64,000 nt of DNA from Shewanella electrodiphila (lineage in GTDB: Bacteria > Pseudomonadota > Gammaproteobacteria > Enterobacterales > Shewanellaceae): contig NZ_JAKIKU010000016.1 of the NCBI RefSeq assembly GCF_023283985.1, forward strand, positions 1-64,000, in the 5' to 3' direction. Positions 17,173-26,806 of the stretch are shown piece after piece; the stretch's first letter is position 1; each line of letters opens with the position of its first letter. The notes below the pieces were generated by a model. That model did no database searches, had not been told where the DNA came from, and saw nothing but the letters and a program-made list of their open reading frames with translations. The position numbers were made by a program, and so were the translations under genes.

Positions 17173-17666
17173 AGGGCCTGTTGATCTTTGCTGGTTAAAT
17201 TTTGTTCGAAGTAAAAGCGTTTTAATCGAGGCGGATGAGTTGATGCCTAGTCATCTAAGCCCCTTTTATTGGCAAAGATGCATCCAACAAAGAGTAAAAC
17301 GCTTTTAGTCGAACCCTTCGGGCAGCGTTTGTTGGTCATTTTTACTGCGTTATCGACTTTTTATGTAGAATAACTACACCACAAAGTCTCTGCCTTGCGC
17401 CCTTGATACATAGAATGGCCAACAATTCGCTTCAAAAACAACCTTGAAAGATCAACAGGCCCTAATCATCTAAGCCCCTTTTATTGACAAAAATTCATCC
17501 AACAAAGAGTAAAACGCTTTTAGTCGAACCCTTCGGGCAGCCTTTGTTGGTCATATTTACTGCGTTATCGACTTTTTATGTAGAATAACTACACCACAAA
17601 GTCTCTGCCTTGTACAAATGGCCAACAACTCGTTGCAAAAACAACCTTGAAAGATCAACAGGCCCT
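17173..17666. mobile_element. Non-autonomous TA-flanked repeat element (MITE-like) with a tandem partial second copy
   Basis: The left end AGGGCCTGTTGATCTTT (17173-17189) is the exact inverted complement of the segments at 17447-17463 and 17650-17666. The dinucleotide TA flanks GGGCCTG at the left and both right ends, as in TA-targeting (IS630/mariner-type) elements. Inside the first copy, sub-terminal sequences GTTCGAAGTAAAAGCG and CGCTTTTAGTCGAAC are also inverted. The interior of about 205-215 bp (from about 17246) is repeated at about 17461-17666 with substitutions and a small deletion. No transposase gene is present. Confidence 0.8.
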
Positions 17667-17708
17667 AATTATTTACAATCAAGGGTCTGTTGTTTTTACA
17701 TTATTCAA

Positions 17709-17738
17709 AAACAAAAAAGCCAGCTTTTGCTGGCTTTT
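17709..17738 (-). terminator. Terminator of purF
   Basis: AAAGCCAGC and GCTGGCTTT form a stem followed on the minus strand by a T-rich run. It lies 24 bp past the purF stop. Confidence 0.88.
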
Positions 17739-17761
17739 AACACACAAACTGTCATAACAAA

Positions 17762-19273
17762 TTAAGGATGACAGACGTTATGCATTTCTAAGTTAGTGCC
17801 GATGTCTTTGCTATTCGCTTTCGCGTCATCATTACGTAACTGCGTTAAGTGGTCTAAGTAAGCTTGGTCAACATCGTTTGTGATGTATTGGCCATCGAAT
17901 ACTGATGTTTCAAAACGCTTAATTTCAGGGTTTTCCATGCCTACTGCATCGACCAAGTCAGTTAAGTCCTGGAAGATAATGCCATCAGCGCCGATGATTT
18001 TTGCAATCTCGTCAGCATCACGGCCGTGAGCAATGAGCTCATTGGTCGTTGGCATATCAATACCGTACACGTTAGGGAAACGAATTTCAGGTGCTGCTGA
18101 AGCAAAGTACACTTTCTTCGCTCCAGCTTCACGTGCCATTTCAATAATCTGCTCTGAAGTGGTACCACGTACGATAGAGTCATCGACTAACAATACGTTT
18201 TTACCTTTAAACTCAGTATTAATGGCGTTGAGTTTACGACGTACTGACTTCTTACGCTCTTGTTGACCTGGCATGATGAACGTACGGCCAATGTAACGGT
18301 TCTTCACGAAACCTTGACGGTAAGGAAGTTCCATACAACGTGCGATTTCTAATGCGATATCACATGAGGTTTCAGGAATTGGAATAACCACGTCAATGTC
18401 ATGATCTTCCCATTCTTTTTGAATTTTAGCGCCTAGTTTTGCGCCCATGTTTACGCGACTGCCGTAAACTGAAATTTTATCCATCGCAGAATCTGGACGA
18501 GCAAAATATACGAACTCGAAGATACACGGTGCATAGCTTGGGTCTACTGCACATTGGCGAGTAAATAGCTGACCATCTAATGAAATATAAATCGCTTCAC
18601 CAGGTGCAACATCACGCATGACTTCAAAGCCAACAGCGTCTAATGCAACACTTTCTGATGCCACCATGTATTCAGTACCCGTTGGTGTTTCATGCTTACC
18701 TAACACTAACGGACGAATGCCAAATGGGTCGCGAAATGCCACTAAGCCTTGACCAATGATCATTGCAGCTACGGCGTAAGCACCACGAGTTTGCGCGTGC
18801 ACTTTAGCAACAGCGTCAAATACTTCATCGGCACTTAAGGTTAAACTGCGAGTCTCTTGAAGCTCATCAGCAAGTAGGTTTAATAACACTTCAGAATCTG
18901 AGGTGGTGTTAACATGACGACGTTTTTTCACTAAGCTTTCAGCTAACTCAACTGTATTGGTTAAGTTACCGTTATGGGCTAATGAAATACCAAACGGTGA
19001 ATTAACATAAAACGGCTGCGCTTCTGAAGCACTTGAGCTACCCGCAGTTGGATAACGAACGTGTCCAATACCTGCTTTGCCTTGCAGGCGCTGCATATGT
19101 TTCACTTCGAAAACGTCTTTAACTAATCCATTTGCCTTACGTAAACGAAACGCACTCTTGTCAACAGTCACAATACCTGCTGCATCTTGACCACGGTGCT
19201 GAAGCACGGTCAATGCATCATAAATGGTTTGATTAACCGATGACTGACCAACTATTCCGACGATACCACACAT
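17762..19273 (-). CDS. purF: Amidophosphoribosyltransferase
   Basis: The protein (503 residues) catalyses the first committed step of purine synthesis, PRPP plus glutamine to phosphoribosylamine. The mature N-terminus is C-G-I-V-G-I-V-G with the glutaminase nucleophile Cys after Met removal. R-G-Q-D-A-A-G-I and H-N-G-N-L-T are conserved Ntn motifs, and V-L-L-V-D-D-S-I-V-R-G-T-T is the PRPP-binding loop. Length matches the 505-residue E. coli enzyme. It follows cvpA, as in many gammaproteobacteria. Confidence 0.97.
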   Translation of the reverse strand: MCGIVGIVGQSSVNQTIYDALTVLQHRGQDAAGIVTVDKSAFRLRKANGLVKDVFEVKHMQRLQGKAGIGHVRYPTAGSSSASEAQPFYVNSPFGISLAHNGNLTNTVELAESLVKKRRHVNTTSDSEVLLNLLADELQETRSLTLSADEVFDAVAKVHAQTRGAYAVAAMIIGQGLVAFRDPFGIRPLVLGKHETPTGTEYMVASESVALDAVGFEVMRDVAPGEAIYISLDGQLFTRQCAVDPSYAPCIFEFVYFARPDSAMDKISVYGSRVNMGAKLGAKIQKEWEDHDIDVVIPIPETSCDIALEIARCMELPYRQGFVKNRYIGRTFIMPGQQERKKSVRRKLNAINTEFKGKNVLLVDDSIVRGTTSEQIIEMAREAGAKKVYFASAAPEIRFPNVYGIDMPTTNELIAHGRDADEIAKIIGADGIIFQDLTDLVDAVGMENPEIKRFETSVFDGQYITNDVDQAYLDHLTQLRNDDAKANSKDIGTNLEMHNVCHP

Positions 19274-19306
19274 GGGTAAGCTTCCTCATTGTAAGATGTT
19301 TTATAT

Positions 19307-19795
19307 TTATATTTTGGGTACAAAGCTAGATGTGTTTTCCAAGTAGTCAAAAAACCACTGAATAACGACACCAAATTGGGGTACAAGTTCTGACTCTTTC
19401 CACCAGTCTTGACTTGGTGAACCAGTAAAAGCATCCAGAAAAAATAAGATAGCGCTGACAATTAATGCCCCGCGAAGCGCACCGAAACACAAGCCTAAGA
19501 CTCGATCGGTGCCTGATAAACCGGTTTTAGAAACCAGTTGACCTAATAAATAATTAACTAATGCGCCCAAGATAAGCGTGGCGACAAATAACACGGCGAT
19601 GGCAACACCATTGCGGGTCATTTCATCGTTCATTTGGGTTAAATGAACGGCTAAGTCTTGATAGAATTGGCTGGCAATAAAGAAGGCAGCGAACCATACC
19701 ACTAAAGACATGGCTTCTTTGGCAAATCCGCGGATCAAACTGATGACAGTTGATAAGCCGATGACGATGAGAATAGCGTAATCAATCCAAACCAT
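19307..19795 (-). CDS. cvpA: CvpA family membrane protein
   Basis: The protein has 162 residues and four hydrophobic helices; the N-terminal W-I-D-Y-A-I-L-I-V-I-G-L-S and the later V-L-G-L-C-F-G-A-L-R-G motif are typical of CvpA. CvpA is an inner-membrane protein linked to envelope homeostasis and colicin V production. It lies 33 bp upstream of purF and forms the conserved cvpA-purF pair. Confidence 0.92.
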   Translation of the reverse strand: MVWIDYAILIVIGLSTVISLIRGFAKEAMSLVVWFAAFFIASQFYQDLAVHLTQMNDEMTRNGVAIAVLFVATLILGALVNYLLGQLVSKTGLSGTDRVLGLCFGALRGALIVSAILFFLDAFTGSPSQDWWKESELVPQFGVVIQWFFDYLENTSSFVPKI

Positions 19796-19910
19796 TGAGA
19801 TGGGGATCCGGTATAGATGTTAAGACGGCGCGATTCTAACAGAGACAGAAAACTTTCTCACCAACTGCTAGATAAATTGACTTTGCGCTGTACCAAACAA
19901 TAGTGAATAG

Positions 19911-20552
19911 TTAGTTTTCTAGGGGATTGTATTGAACAATTTTGCCTTGAAGACCATTTAGTTTATTGATTTTTTTCTGGTATGTTTTGAGTTTTTCAGC
20001 AGAAAGTTCAGGCCCTACGAATACCTTTGTTAGCGAGCCATCTATCGGTTTAGCTGGCAAGGTATATGCGGTAAAACCATTTTGTCTGAGTTTTTTGACT
20101 AACTCTTCAACATTTTTAGCATTATTAAAGCCGCCAAGTTGTAAGGTATAACCCGCTTTAATAGGCTCGACTTTTTTAACTTCTGGCTTTGCTTTAGCGA
20201 CTTGTACAGGTGTTGATGTCGCAGATGCTGCTTTGGCACTCGTTGATGCATTTTTATCTGAGGACGTTCTATCAGAGGCAGTAGTGGCAGCTGGAGTGAC
20301 TTTTTCAGACGAATCTTCAGAGGCTCCTAAGTCTTGAGTTTGGGCAATTTCTTCCACTTCAAATGTTTCAGGTGTGTAGCCTTCGCCAATGACATCGCTG
20401 GTTTGCTCATTAATCACTGGGCGCAGCGGAATTTCGGTAAACTCTTCGATTTCACGTTGTTTTTTGCCATCGAGCAAGTCAGGTAAAAAAATCACCCCAA
20501 GCGCTACGATAACAACCGTTCCCACTAATCGGTTTTGAAATTGAGCAGACAA
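19911..20552 (-). CDS. dedD: SPOR-domain cell division protein DedD
   Basis: I place the start at the TTG at 20550-20552 (S-A-Q-F-Q-N-R-L follows), with AAGGA about 8 nt upstream. The longer frame overlaps folC and adds an implausible N-terminus. The product of about 213 residues has one membrane helix (about 10-25, V-V-I-V-A-L-G-V-I-F-L-P), a low-complexity Ser/Thr/Ala linker and a C-terminal SPOR domain (Y-T-L-Q-L-G-G-F-N-N to the end). SPOR domains bind denuded septal peptidoglycan. It starts 13 bp after the folC stop. Confidence 0.88.
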   Translation of the reverse strand: MSAQFQNRLVGTVVIVALGVIFLPDLLDGKKQREIEEFTEIPLRPVINEQTSDVIGEGYTPETFEVEEIAQTQDLGASEDSSEKVTPAATTASDRTSSDKNASTSAKAASATSTPVQVAKAKPEVKKVEPIKAGYTLQLGGFNNAKNVEELVKKLRQNGFTAYTLPAKPIDGSLTKVFVGPELSAEKLKTYQKKINKLNGLQGKIVQYNPLEN

Positions 20553-20565
20553 ATGTTTATTTCCT

Positions 20566-21870
20566 TTATAAAATTTTGCTAAAGCCAGCCACAGTGTAAA
20601 ATGAGCCAAAAACAATTACCACATCATCTGCAGTAATATTTGCACTGACACTTTGCCAAGCTTGATCTATCGAATCAAACTGAAATGCCTTCACAGCAGT
20701 TGTATTGGTTGCGTTATTAGCTGCAAGGCAACTTGCCAGTGTATTGGCATCTAAACCGCGCTCAACATCTAAGCTAGTAAAGTACCACTCATCCACAGTA
20801 TCGTTAAGCTCTGTAAGCACTGCTGATGCATCTTTATCTTTTAGCATGCCGCACAAAGCAATAATGCGAGCCGGCTTATATTGTTGCAATTGAGATGCTA
20901 AATACTTTGCCGCATGGGGATTATGAGCAACGTCAACTAACACTCTTGGCGAATCTGATACTTGTTCTAATCGGCCTGATAACCTTGCTGTGGCAATGCC
21001 TGTAGTGATAGCTGCTGTACTGATTTCAGGCCAAGTTTGTTCTATCACAGCGATGGCCGTAGCAGCATTGGCTAATGGTAACTTAGGTAAAGTGAGTGAA
21101 TTTATTGCGCCATTTTTACCGCTAAATTGCCATTTATCACCGTTAAGATGATAACTAAAGTCTTTATTCACCTGATAAACATTCGCGCTAATTTCAGCTG
21201 CGTAATCCAATACCGTATGCGGTACGTCGGGCTCGCCAATAACGGCTAAACGATGACGTCTAAAGACACCTGCTTTTTCACGGCCAACGAGTTCTCGGGT
21301 ATCACCAAGGTACTCTTGATGGTCGATATCAATTGAGGTAATCACACAAGCATCGGCATCGATAATGTTAGTGGCGTCTAAACGTCCGCCTAAGCCAACT
21401 TCGAGTAACACCACATCAGGTGTCGCTTGTTTAAAAATATACAAACCCGCAAGTGTGGCGTATTCAAAAAAGCTTAATGAAATTTCTGTTTGTTGCGGCT
21501 GACTTCTGGCTTGTTCAATCGCTGTGAAAGCGGCAATTAATTGCTCATCTGATACATCTTTATGATTAAGACGTACTCGTTCATTGAAGTGAACTAAATG
21601 AGGCGAGCTATACACGCCAACCGTTTTACCAGCTTGCAATAACACTGACTCAATCATGGCACAAGTGGTGCCTTTGCCGTTTGTGCCTGCAACCGTGATT
21701 ACCGTTGAGTTAAGGTGTAGCAGGTCTAATCGTTGTGCCACTTCAGTGACGCGCGTTAAGCCCATTTCTATTTCAGTTGGATGAATAGAAAGTAAATAAT
21801 CTAACCATTGAAACAAATTTGCCTCTTTTGCTGGGGCCGATATAGCTTGATTGCTATTCACTGAAACCAT
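20566..21870 (-). CDS. folC: Bifunctional folylpolyglutamate/dihydrofolate synthase
   Basis: The protein is 434 residues of the Mur-ligase-like family. The P-loop V-A-G-T-N-G-K-G-T-T is near residue 60. S-P-H-L-V-H-F-N-E-R is the folate-site motif, followed by E-V-G-L-G-G-R-L-D-A-T-N and I-D-H-Q-E-Y-L-G. V-D-V-A-H-N-P-H-A marks the C-terminal domain. It makes dihydrofolate and adds glutamates to folates. It is first of the folC-dedD-cvpA-purF block. In E. coli accD precedes folC, but here truA is the direct upstream neighbour. Confidence 0.95.
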   Translation of the reverse strand: MVSVNSNQAISAPAKEANLFQWLDYLLSIHPTEIEMGLTRVTEVAQRLDLLHLNSTVITVAGTNGKGTTCAMIESVLLQAGKTVGVYSSPHLVHFNERVRLNHKDVSDEQLIAAFTAIEQARSQPQQTEISLSFFEYATLAGLYIFKQATPDVVLLEVGLGGRLDATNIIDADACVITSIDIDHQEYLGDTRELVGREKAGVFRRHRLAVIGEPDVPHTVLDYAAEISANVYQVNKDFSYHLNGDKWQFSGKNGAINSLTLPKLPLANAATAIAVIEQTWPEISTAAITTGIATARLSGRLEQVSDSPRVLVDVAHNPHAAKYLASQLQQYKPARIIALCGMLKDKDASAVLTELNDTVDEWYFTSLDVERGLDANTLASCLAANNATNTTAVKAFQFDSIDQAWQSVSANITADDVVIVFGSFYTVAGFSKIL

Positions 21871-21907
21871 GTTATTCCTTAACGCAACAATGCTTATTTG
21901 TTCTATT

Positions 21908-21967
21908 TATATTCGAGCTAAGTATATTCGTGCTAAGTATATTCGTGCTGGATATATTCGTGCAGCT
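21908..21967. repeat. Four 15-bp tandem units between truA and folC
   Basis: The unit TATATTCGTGCTAAG occurs four times in register (21908, 21923, 21938, 21953), with changes in copies 1, 3 and 4. It lies in the folC leader, where accD is located in related genomes. Confidence 0.9.
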
Positions 21968-21998
21968 GTTTTATTCGAGTGTTAATTTAGTAATAAAA

Positions 21999-22784
21999 TC
22001 AATCCAGCATAAACAATGGACCCATAGGTGGTTTGGGTAGCCCATAATGCTCAGGGTAAGTCACATCAACTAAATAAAGGCCATTAGGCTTTGATGTTGG
22101 CGCGGCATACTTGCGGTCTTTTAATGCAAGCAGCTCATTAACCCATTCCACTTTTTGGTTTGATTGACCAATCTCAATCAAAGTACCAACAATATTACGC
22201 ACCATGTGATGTAAAAAAGCATTGGCTTTAATATCAATCATGATGAACCTGCCTTGACGAGTTACATTAACGAACTCAATGGTTCTCACTGGGCTGTGGG
22301 CCTGACATTGAAGTGCACGGAAGCTGGTAAAGTCATGCTCACCCACAAATAACTGCGCGCCTTGATGCATTAACTCATGGTCAAGTTCATAGTGATAATG
22401 GCTTAAACCATTACGCAGAATGCCAGGTCTAAATTCACTGTTATCAATAATATAACGGTAACGACGTGCCGTAGCAGAAAAACGCGCATGAAAGGTATCA
22501 TCCACCTCTTTTGCCCAGCGAATAGCAATGTCATCAGGCAGTTTGGCATTAACGCCTAGTGTCCATGCCGACATTTGACGCGTAGATTGCGTATCAAAGT
22601 GCACAACTTGACCTGTGCCATGAACACCAGAGTCGGTTCTACCGGCACAAATTATCTCAATTGGTTCATTGGCTATTGATGATAAAGCAGCTTCGATTCT
22701 CGCTTGCACAGAAGTAACTTCTTTCTGTCGCTGCCAACCGAAATATTGACTACCATCGTATTCGACACCTAACGCCACACGCAT
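21999..22784 (-). CDS. truA: tRNA pseudouridine(38-40) synthase TruA
   Basis: The product is 261 residues from the ATG at 22782-22784, preferred over an upstream TTG because GAGG lies about 9 nt before it. The catalytic Asp is in C-A-G-R-T-D-S-G-V-H-G-T-G-Q-V; the F-H-A-R-F-S-A and A-F-L-H-H-M-V-R-N motifs complete the TruA signature. The enzyme makes pseudouridine at positions 38-40 of the tRNA anticodon arm. It has its own promoter-like signal after the fimV terminator. Confidence 0.95.
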   Translation of the reverse strand: MRVALGVEYDGSQYFGWQRQKEVTSVQARIEAALSSIANEPIEIICAGRTDSGVHGTGQVVHFDTQSTRQMSAWTLGVNAKLPDDIAIRWAKEVDDTFHARFSATARRYRYIIDNSEFRPGILRNGLSHYHYELDHELMHQGAQLFVGEHDFTSFRALQCQAHSPVRTIEFVNVTRQGRFIMIDIKANAFLHHMVRNIVGTLIEIGQSNQKVEWVNELLALKDRKYAAPTSKPNGLYLVDVTYPEHYGLPKPPMGPLFMLD

Positions 22785-22814
22785 TGAAATAACCCTCAAG
22801 TTTAAAGAGCGCGC

Positions 22815-22823
22815 ATTTTAGCA
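22815..22823 (-). promoter_or_regulatory. Extended -10 promoter candidate for truA
   Basis: On the minus strand TGCTAAAAT gives a TGn-extended -10 hexamer (TAAAAT), just after the fimV terminator and about 30 bp before the truA start. There is no clear -35. Confidence 0.4.
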
Positions 22824-22824
22824 C

Positions 22825-22856
22825 AAAAAAAACGGCGCATGCATGCTGCGCCGTTT
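22825..22856 (-). terminator. Terminator of fimV
   Basis: AAACGGCGCA (22830-22839) and TGCGCCGTTT (22847-22856) form a 10-bp GC-rich stem, followed on the minus strand by eight T residues. Confidence 0.92.
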
Positions 22857-22899
22857 GATCATGTTTGTTGCTTACTTAACACACTACACTCGTTGAATA

Positions 22900-25800
22900 T
22901 TAGCTCATATCGTTAAGTAATTTACCCGCTTCAGTTTGTTGGCGCTCATTACCATCAATTTGTACTTCTTTTAAAATGGCTTTAGCTGCATCTTCGTCTT
23001 CAATTTCAATATAAGCGCGAGCTAAGTCTAATTTGGCATTAACCGAATTTTCTTCATCGTCAACATCAATCATTTCGGCGTTGCCTATGAGTGCATTCAC
23101 TTCACCCATATCTACATCAACATCTTTATATTGATCACTCAACTCAACATCTTCGTCTGCGTCATTAAGTAATTTGTCGATATCGATGAAACCATTTTCT
23201 TGCTCAAAGGTATTCAGCATGTCTTCTGAAGGCTCAGCTGCGTGACTGGTTTCAGGAGTTTGACCGACTAAGCCTTCGCTACCACCTTTCGCTTTAAGGC
23301 TTTCTTGAGCATCTAAAGCGGCCAATGCTTCATCGACAGTTAAGTTATCATCAACTAATTGATAGCTATCATCGTCGTTATTTATTGCTTCAGATTGCTC
23401 AGCTGCTGGGTGATTAGAAGCTTGTTGAAATAAATCTGCTTCCCAATCAATACCTGGCGCACCGGTTTTTTTAGACTTTAGATCATCGAAGAAACCAGAC
23501 TCTTTAGCGACGAGTTCACTGTCAGGTTGCTCTTCAACATTTAATGCGCTGTTAGTCGCATTAATGCTTTTGTCTTCAGTTGTATCGGATTCATTGGTGG
23601 TTGAAAGGTCAGCCAGCATGGTATCGAAATCTTGTTCTGAAATCGTTTCATCATCGTTTGAAAATAACGCCTCTTCTTCATCAGCGATTTTATCAACGTC
23701 AAAATCTGCTAAAAGAGCATCGAGTTCATCGATATCAGAATCTTGTTCATCATTGCTTTGCTGCGACAGTTGATCTTGTTGCTCAGCAGCTAATAACTCA
23801 GCCACTAACGGATCTTCATCAGTCTCTGCTTGCGTTGCTGCTTGAGTATCATCTTGAATATCTAATGCTGACTCATCGCCTGGGGCAAACTTAAGTTCTG
23901 TTGCATCTAATTCAAGTTCACTAGATTCAGCCGATATTTCATCCTGTAGCTCTGTCTGCTCTAGATTACTAACATCTAAATCAGCCAGCAACTCATCTAA
24001 ATCCGCATCAGCTATCGCAGGGCTCTGCGTAGATAAATCAAGTTGTTGCTCTGGATCAAGTTCTGGTTCGGGTTCTGAAGTATTCTCAAAAGAGCCTAAT
24101 TCTGAATCTTCATTGATTGATTCTTTATTAACAGACTCTTTATTAACAGATTCATTATCAATAGGTTCACTAGCAATTGGTTCATTAGCAACCGAAAGAT
24201 GAGAATCTTCAGCTTCGATATCGGCAATAATGTCGTCGATATCGGCATTAGAATCTGCTTCAGTTTCAGCCAATTCAGCTTCAAGGGTTGAGCTTTTAGC
24301 CTCTAACTCATCAACATCTGATTCATCAACAGCAACACTTTCTACTTCTGTGTTTTCACTAGAAGCGCTTTCAAGCTCAGAAAGTAGCGAGTCAATATCA
24401 TCATTATCAGATTCAATATGAAGCTCTGATTCAATTTCCTCAAGTTCTGCACTCAGTACTTGCTCAACATCAAGCCCTTCGTTGCTCAGTGGAGCAAATT
24501 CTTTTTCTGGATCAACTTCAGCAATAAGTTCATCAATATTGGCGGTTTCATCTAGGCTAACTGAAACATCATCCTCTAACTCAGCTGCAATCTCTGCTGT
24601 GAAATCATGTTCTTCTTCAGTTGGTGCATCGATAGATGCTAATAAAGCGTCGAGATCATCTTCATCCGCTACTGCATTAGCATTAGTCTCAGTTACAGCT
24701 TCTGTTTCCACTGGCGCTTCACCAGATACATCGTCTTCTGGCAAATCAAAATCAGCTAATAAGCTATCAATATCATCTTGTGGATCTGTATCCGCTGCTT
24801 TTTCTGCATCTGGCTCTGAAGTTACATCATTTGATGACACATCAAATCCAGCTAAAAGACTGTCAATATCATCTTGTGGATCTGTATCTGCTGCTTTTTC
24901 TGCATCTGGCTCAGAAGCTACATCATCTTCTGGCACATCAAATCCAGCTAAAAGACTGTCAATATCATCTTGTGGATCTGTATCCGCTGCTTTTTCAGCA
25001 TCTGGCTCTGAAGCTACATCGTCTTCTGGCACATCAAATCCAGCTAAAAGACTGTCAATATCATCTTGTGGATCTGTATCCGCTATTTTTTCAGCATCGG
25101 GCTCAGAAGCTACATCGTCTTCTGGCACATCAAATCCAGCTAAAAGACTGTCAATATCATCTTGTGGATCTGTATCCGCTGCTTTTTCAGCATCGGGCTC
25201 AGAAGCTATATCACCGTCTGGCACATCAAAATCAGCTAAAAGACTGTCAATATCATCTTGTGGATCGATAGCCTCTTCTGTTTCAGAAATCGCTTCATCT
25301 GAACGAGTTTCTGGCTCATCAAGCCCAGCCAATAAACTGTCTAAATCGTCTTCATCGGCAACACTTTCAGATACGGCTTCTTCAACTGGGGTATCAAGTC
25401 CCTCAAGTAGGCTATCAAGGTCATCTTCATCCGCTTCAAGCGGCTGTAGGTCTTCCTCTTGCTCTTCCATGGCTTCAGCCCAAAGGTCATCAAGTGATGT
25501 CCCTTCAGCTTCTTCCTCAGTTGTTTCTGCATCTTCAGTGATATACATATCAGCATCGGATGAGTCATCAAGACTTAACTCTTCTGTTGCTGCACTGTCT
25601 AAATCCAGTAAATCATCAATATTGTCAGCATCGGCCTCGTCATCATCCAAATGGATAGCCAAGTTTTCAATGTCATCAACTTCTGGCTGAACCTCTGTGA
25701 CAGCTTGTTCAGCAACAGGAGCTGTAACGGTTTCTGGTTCAGTTGCCGCTTTACTCTTACGGCGCATTAACCAAAATATAATTAAGAAAATAACGATAAG

Positions 25801-26682
25801 TGGCAACGCAGCTAAAACGGCCAATAAAATCATGTTGTCAGAAATCGAACGCCAAAAGTCAGTCGGCTCTTCTACTACTTCAGGTTTATTGTTTTGCTCA
25901 ATAAGTTGCTGGTGTGATGCTTCTAACGCTTGATGTTTTTCAGTCAGTAACTGAAAGTCTTCTTGCATTGCAGATAGCTGCAAAGTGAGTTCTTGAATTT
26001 TTGCTTTTAATGCCGTGTTGTCAGCATCTTTAACCATCAACATATCTTCTGAGCGTGCTAACTCATCGGTCAGTGACAGCACTTTAGTTTGCTCATCTTC
26101 AAGCTTGACCGTTAGCTCATCAATTTGAGGCTGAACTTCTTCAGCAGCTTGTTTAGCAAGCTCTTCTGCAGTTGGTTGCTGAGTTTCTGCCACGATTTGT
26201 AACGGCTTTTGCACTGAAGGTGAGTTGTTTGTCGCTGCTGGATTGTTAGTGGCAGGAATTGTTGCTGCTGTTGTTCTCGGGTTGGCATTAGGCAAGCGTT
26301 TATCATTATTTTCAGCCCGAGTTTTAGCGTCAGCACGGCTTATTTGCGCCATAACATCTGCAGATGGCACTAATAGCGTCATCCCGCGTTCTAATGAATT
26401 GTAATTATTACTACTAAAAGCGTGAGGGTTCGCATCAAACAATGCTGCCATCACTTGGTAAACAGAGATATCTTGATTAGGTCTGACTTTTTGAGCAATG
26501 CTCCAAAAAGTATCTGAAGATGTTGTTGGACCATATTGACGGGTTGGCGCTGAACTTACTTCACCATTAGGGCCAGTAATTCTGAGCGTTTCTGCATGAG
26601 CAGGCTCGATAACATGAGAAGCAGAAACAACGGCCAATGCACAGGCCATAATGCCAACAAAATAAGAGGTACGAAAAATCAT
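22900..26682 (-). CDS. fimV: FimV-like polar hub protein with long acidic repeat region
   Basis: The product is 1260 residues from the ATG at 26680-26682, with GGGAAAG upstream. It has a signal peptide (about 1-30), then a LysM-like peptidoglycan-binding segment (about 50-115). A coiled coil (about 165-255) and a single membrane helix (about 279-304, ending R-R-K-S-K) follow. The cytoplasmic part is very acidic and carries many D-D-x-D-S/A-L-L-A/E motifs. The conserved FimV C-terminal domain closes the protein (L-D-L-A-R-A-Y-I-E-I, near 1220). FimV organises the cell pole, including type IV pilus and chemosensory proteins. Five near-identical 32-residue repeats plus a partial sixth lie in the acidic region. 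Confidence 0.92.
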   Translation of the reverse strand: MIFRTSYFVGIMACALAVVSASHVIEPAHAETLRITGPNGEVSSAPTRQYGPTTSSDTFWSIAQKVRPNQDISVYQVMAALFDANPHAFSSNNYNSLERGMTLLVPSADVMAQISRADAKTRAENNDKRLPNANPRTTAATIPATNNPAATNNSPSVQKPLQIVAETQQPTAEELAKQAAEEVQPQIDELTVKLEDEQTKVLSLTDELARSEDMLMVKDADNTALKAKIQELTLQLSAMQEDFQLLTEKHQALEASHQQLIEQNNKPEVVEEPTDFWRSISDNMILLAVLAALPLIVIFLIIFWLMRRKSKAATEPETVTAPVAEQAVTEVQPEVDDIENLAIHLDDDEADADNIDDLLDLDSAATEELSLDDSSDADMYITEDAETTEEEAEGTSLDDLWAEAMEEQEEDLQPLEADEDDLDSLLEGLDTPVEEAVSESVADEDDLDSLLAGLDEPETRSDEAISETEEAIDPQDDIDSLLADFDVPDGDIASEPDAEKAADTDPQDDIDSLLAGFDVPEDDVASEPDAEKIADTDPQDDIDSLLAGFDVPEDDVASEPDAEKAADTDPQDDIDSLLAGFDVPEDDVASEPDAEKAADTDPQDDIDSLLAGFDVSSNDVTSEPDAEKAADTDPQDDIDSLLADFDLPEDDVSGEAPVETEAVTETNANAVADEDDLDALLASIDAPTEEEHDFTAEIAAELEDDVSVSLDETANIDELIAEVDPEKEFAPLSNEGLDVEQVLSAELEEIESELHIESDNDDIDSLLSELESASSENTEVESVAVDESDVDELEAKSSTLEAELAETEADSNADIDDIIADIEAEDSHLSVANEPIASEPIDNESVNKESVNKESINEDSELGSFENTSEPEPELDPEQQLDLSTQSPAIADADLDELLADLDVSNLEQTELQDEISAESSELELDATELKFAPGDESALDIQDDTQAATQAETDEDPLVAELLAAEQQDQLSQQSNDEQDSDIDELDALLADFDVDKIADEEEALFSNDDETISEQDFDTMLADLSTTNESDTTEDKSINATNSALNVEEQPDSELVAKESGFFDDLKSKKTGAPGIDWEADLFQQASNHPAAEQSEAINNDDDSYQLVDDNLTVDEALAALDAQESLKAKGGSEGLVGQTPETSHAAEPSEDMLNTFEQENGFIDIDKLLNDADEDVELSDQYKDVDVDMGEVNALIGNAEMIDVDDEENSVNAKLDLARAYIEIEDEDAAKAILKEVQIDGNERQQTEAGKLLNDMS
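24720..25266 (-). repeat. 96-bp tandem repeats within fimV (five full copies plus one partial)
   Basis: Each unit encodes 32 residues starting D-P-Q-D-D-I-D-S-L-L-A and ending S-E-P-D-A-E-K-A-A-D-T. The five complete units occupy 24787-25266, and the sixth, diverging one runs from 24786 down. Nucleotide identity between middle copies is very high, indicating recent duplication or gene conversion. Confidence 0.93.
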
Positions 26683-26806
26683 CAATCTTTCCCTTTGAGC
26701 GCAATCGAGTTGTCTTCATGACAACGGGCTTTAGGTCATTTATTTTTATTAATTAAGACTATAAACCAGATTTAGTCACCCTGCTACTGCTGACAGCGGT
26801 AAAACG

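Noticed and set aside
24482..25690. Long plus-strand Ser-rich frame opposite fimV
   Set aside because: It is a complement of the Asp/Glu-rich repeats of fimV. Low-complexity antisense frames are expected, and no start signal is seen.
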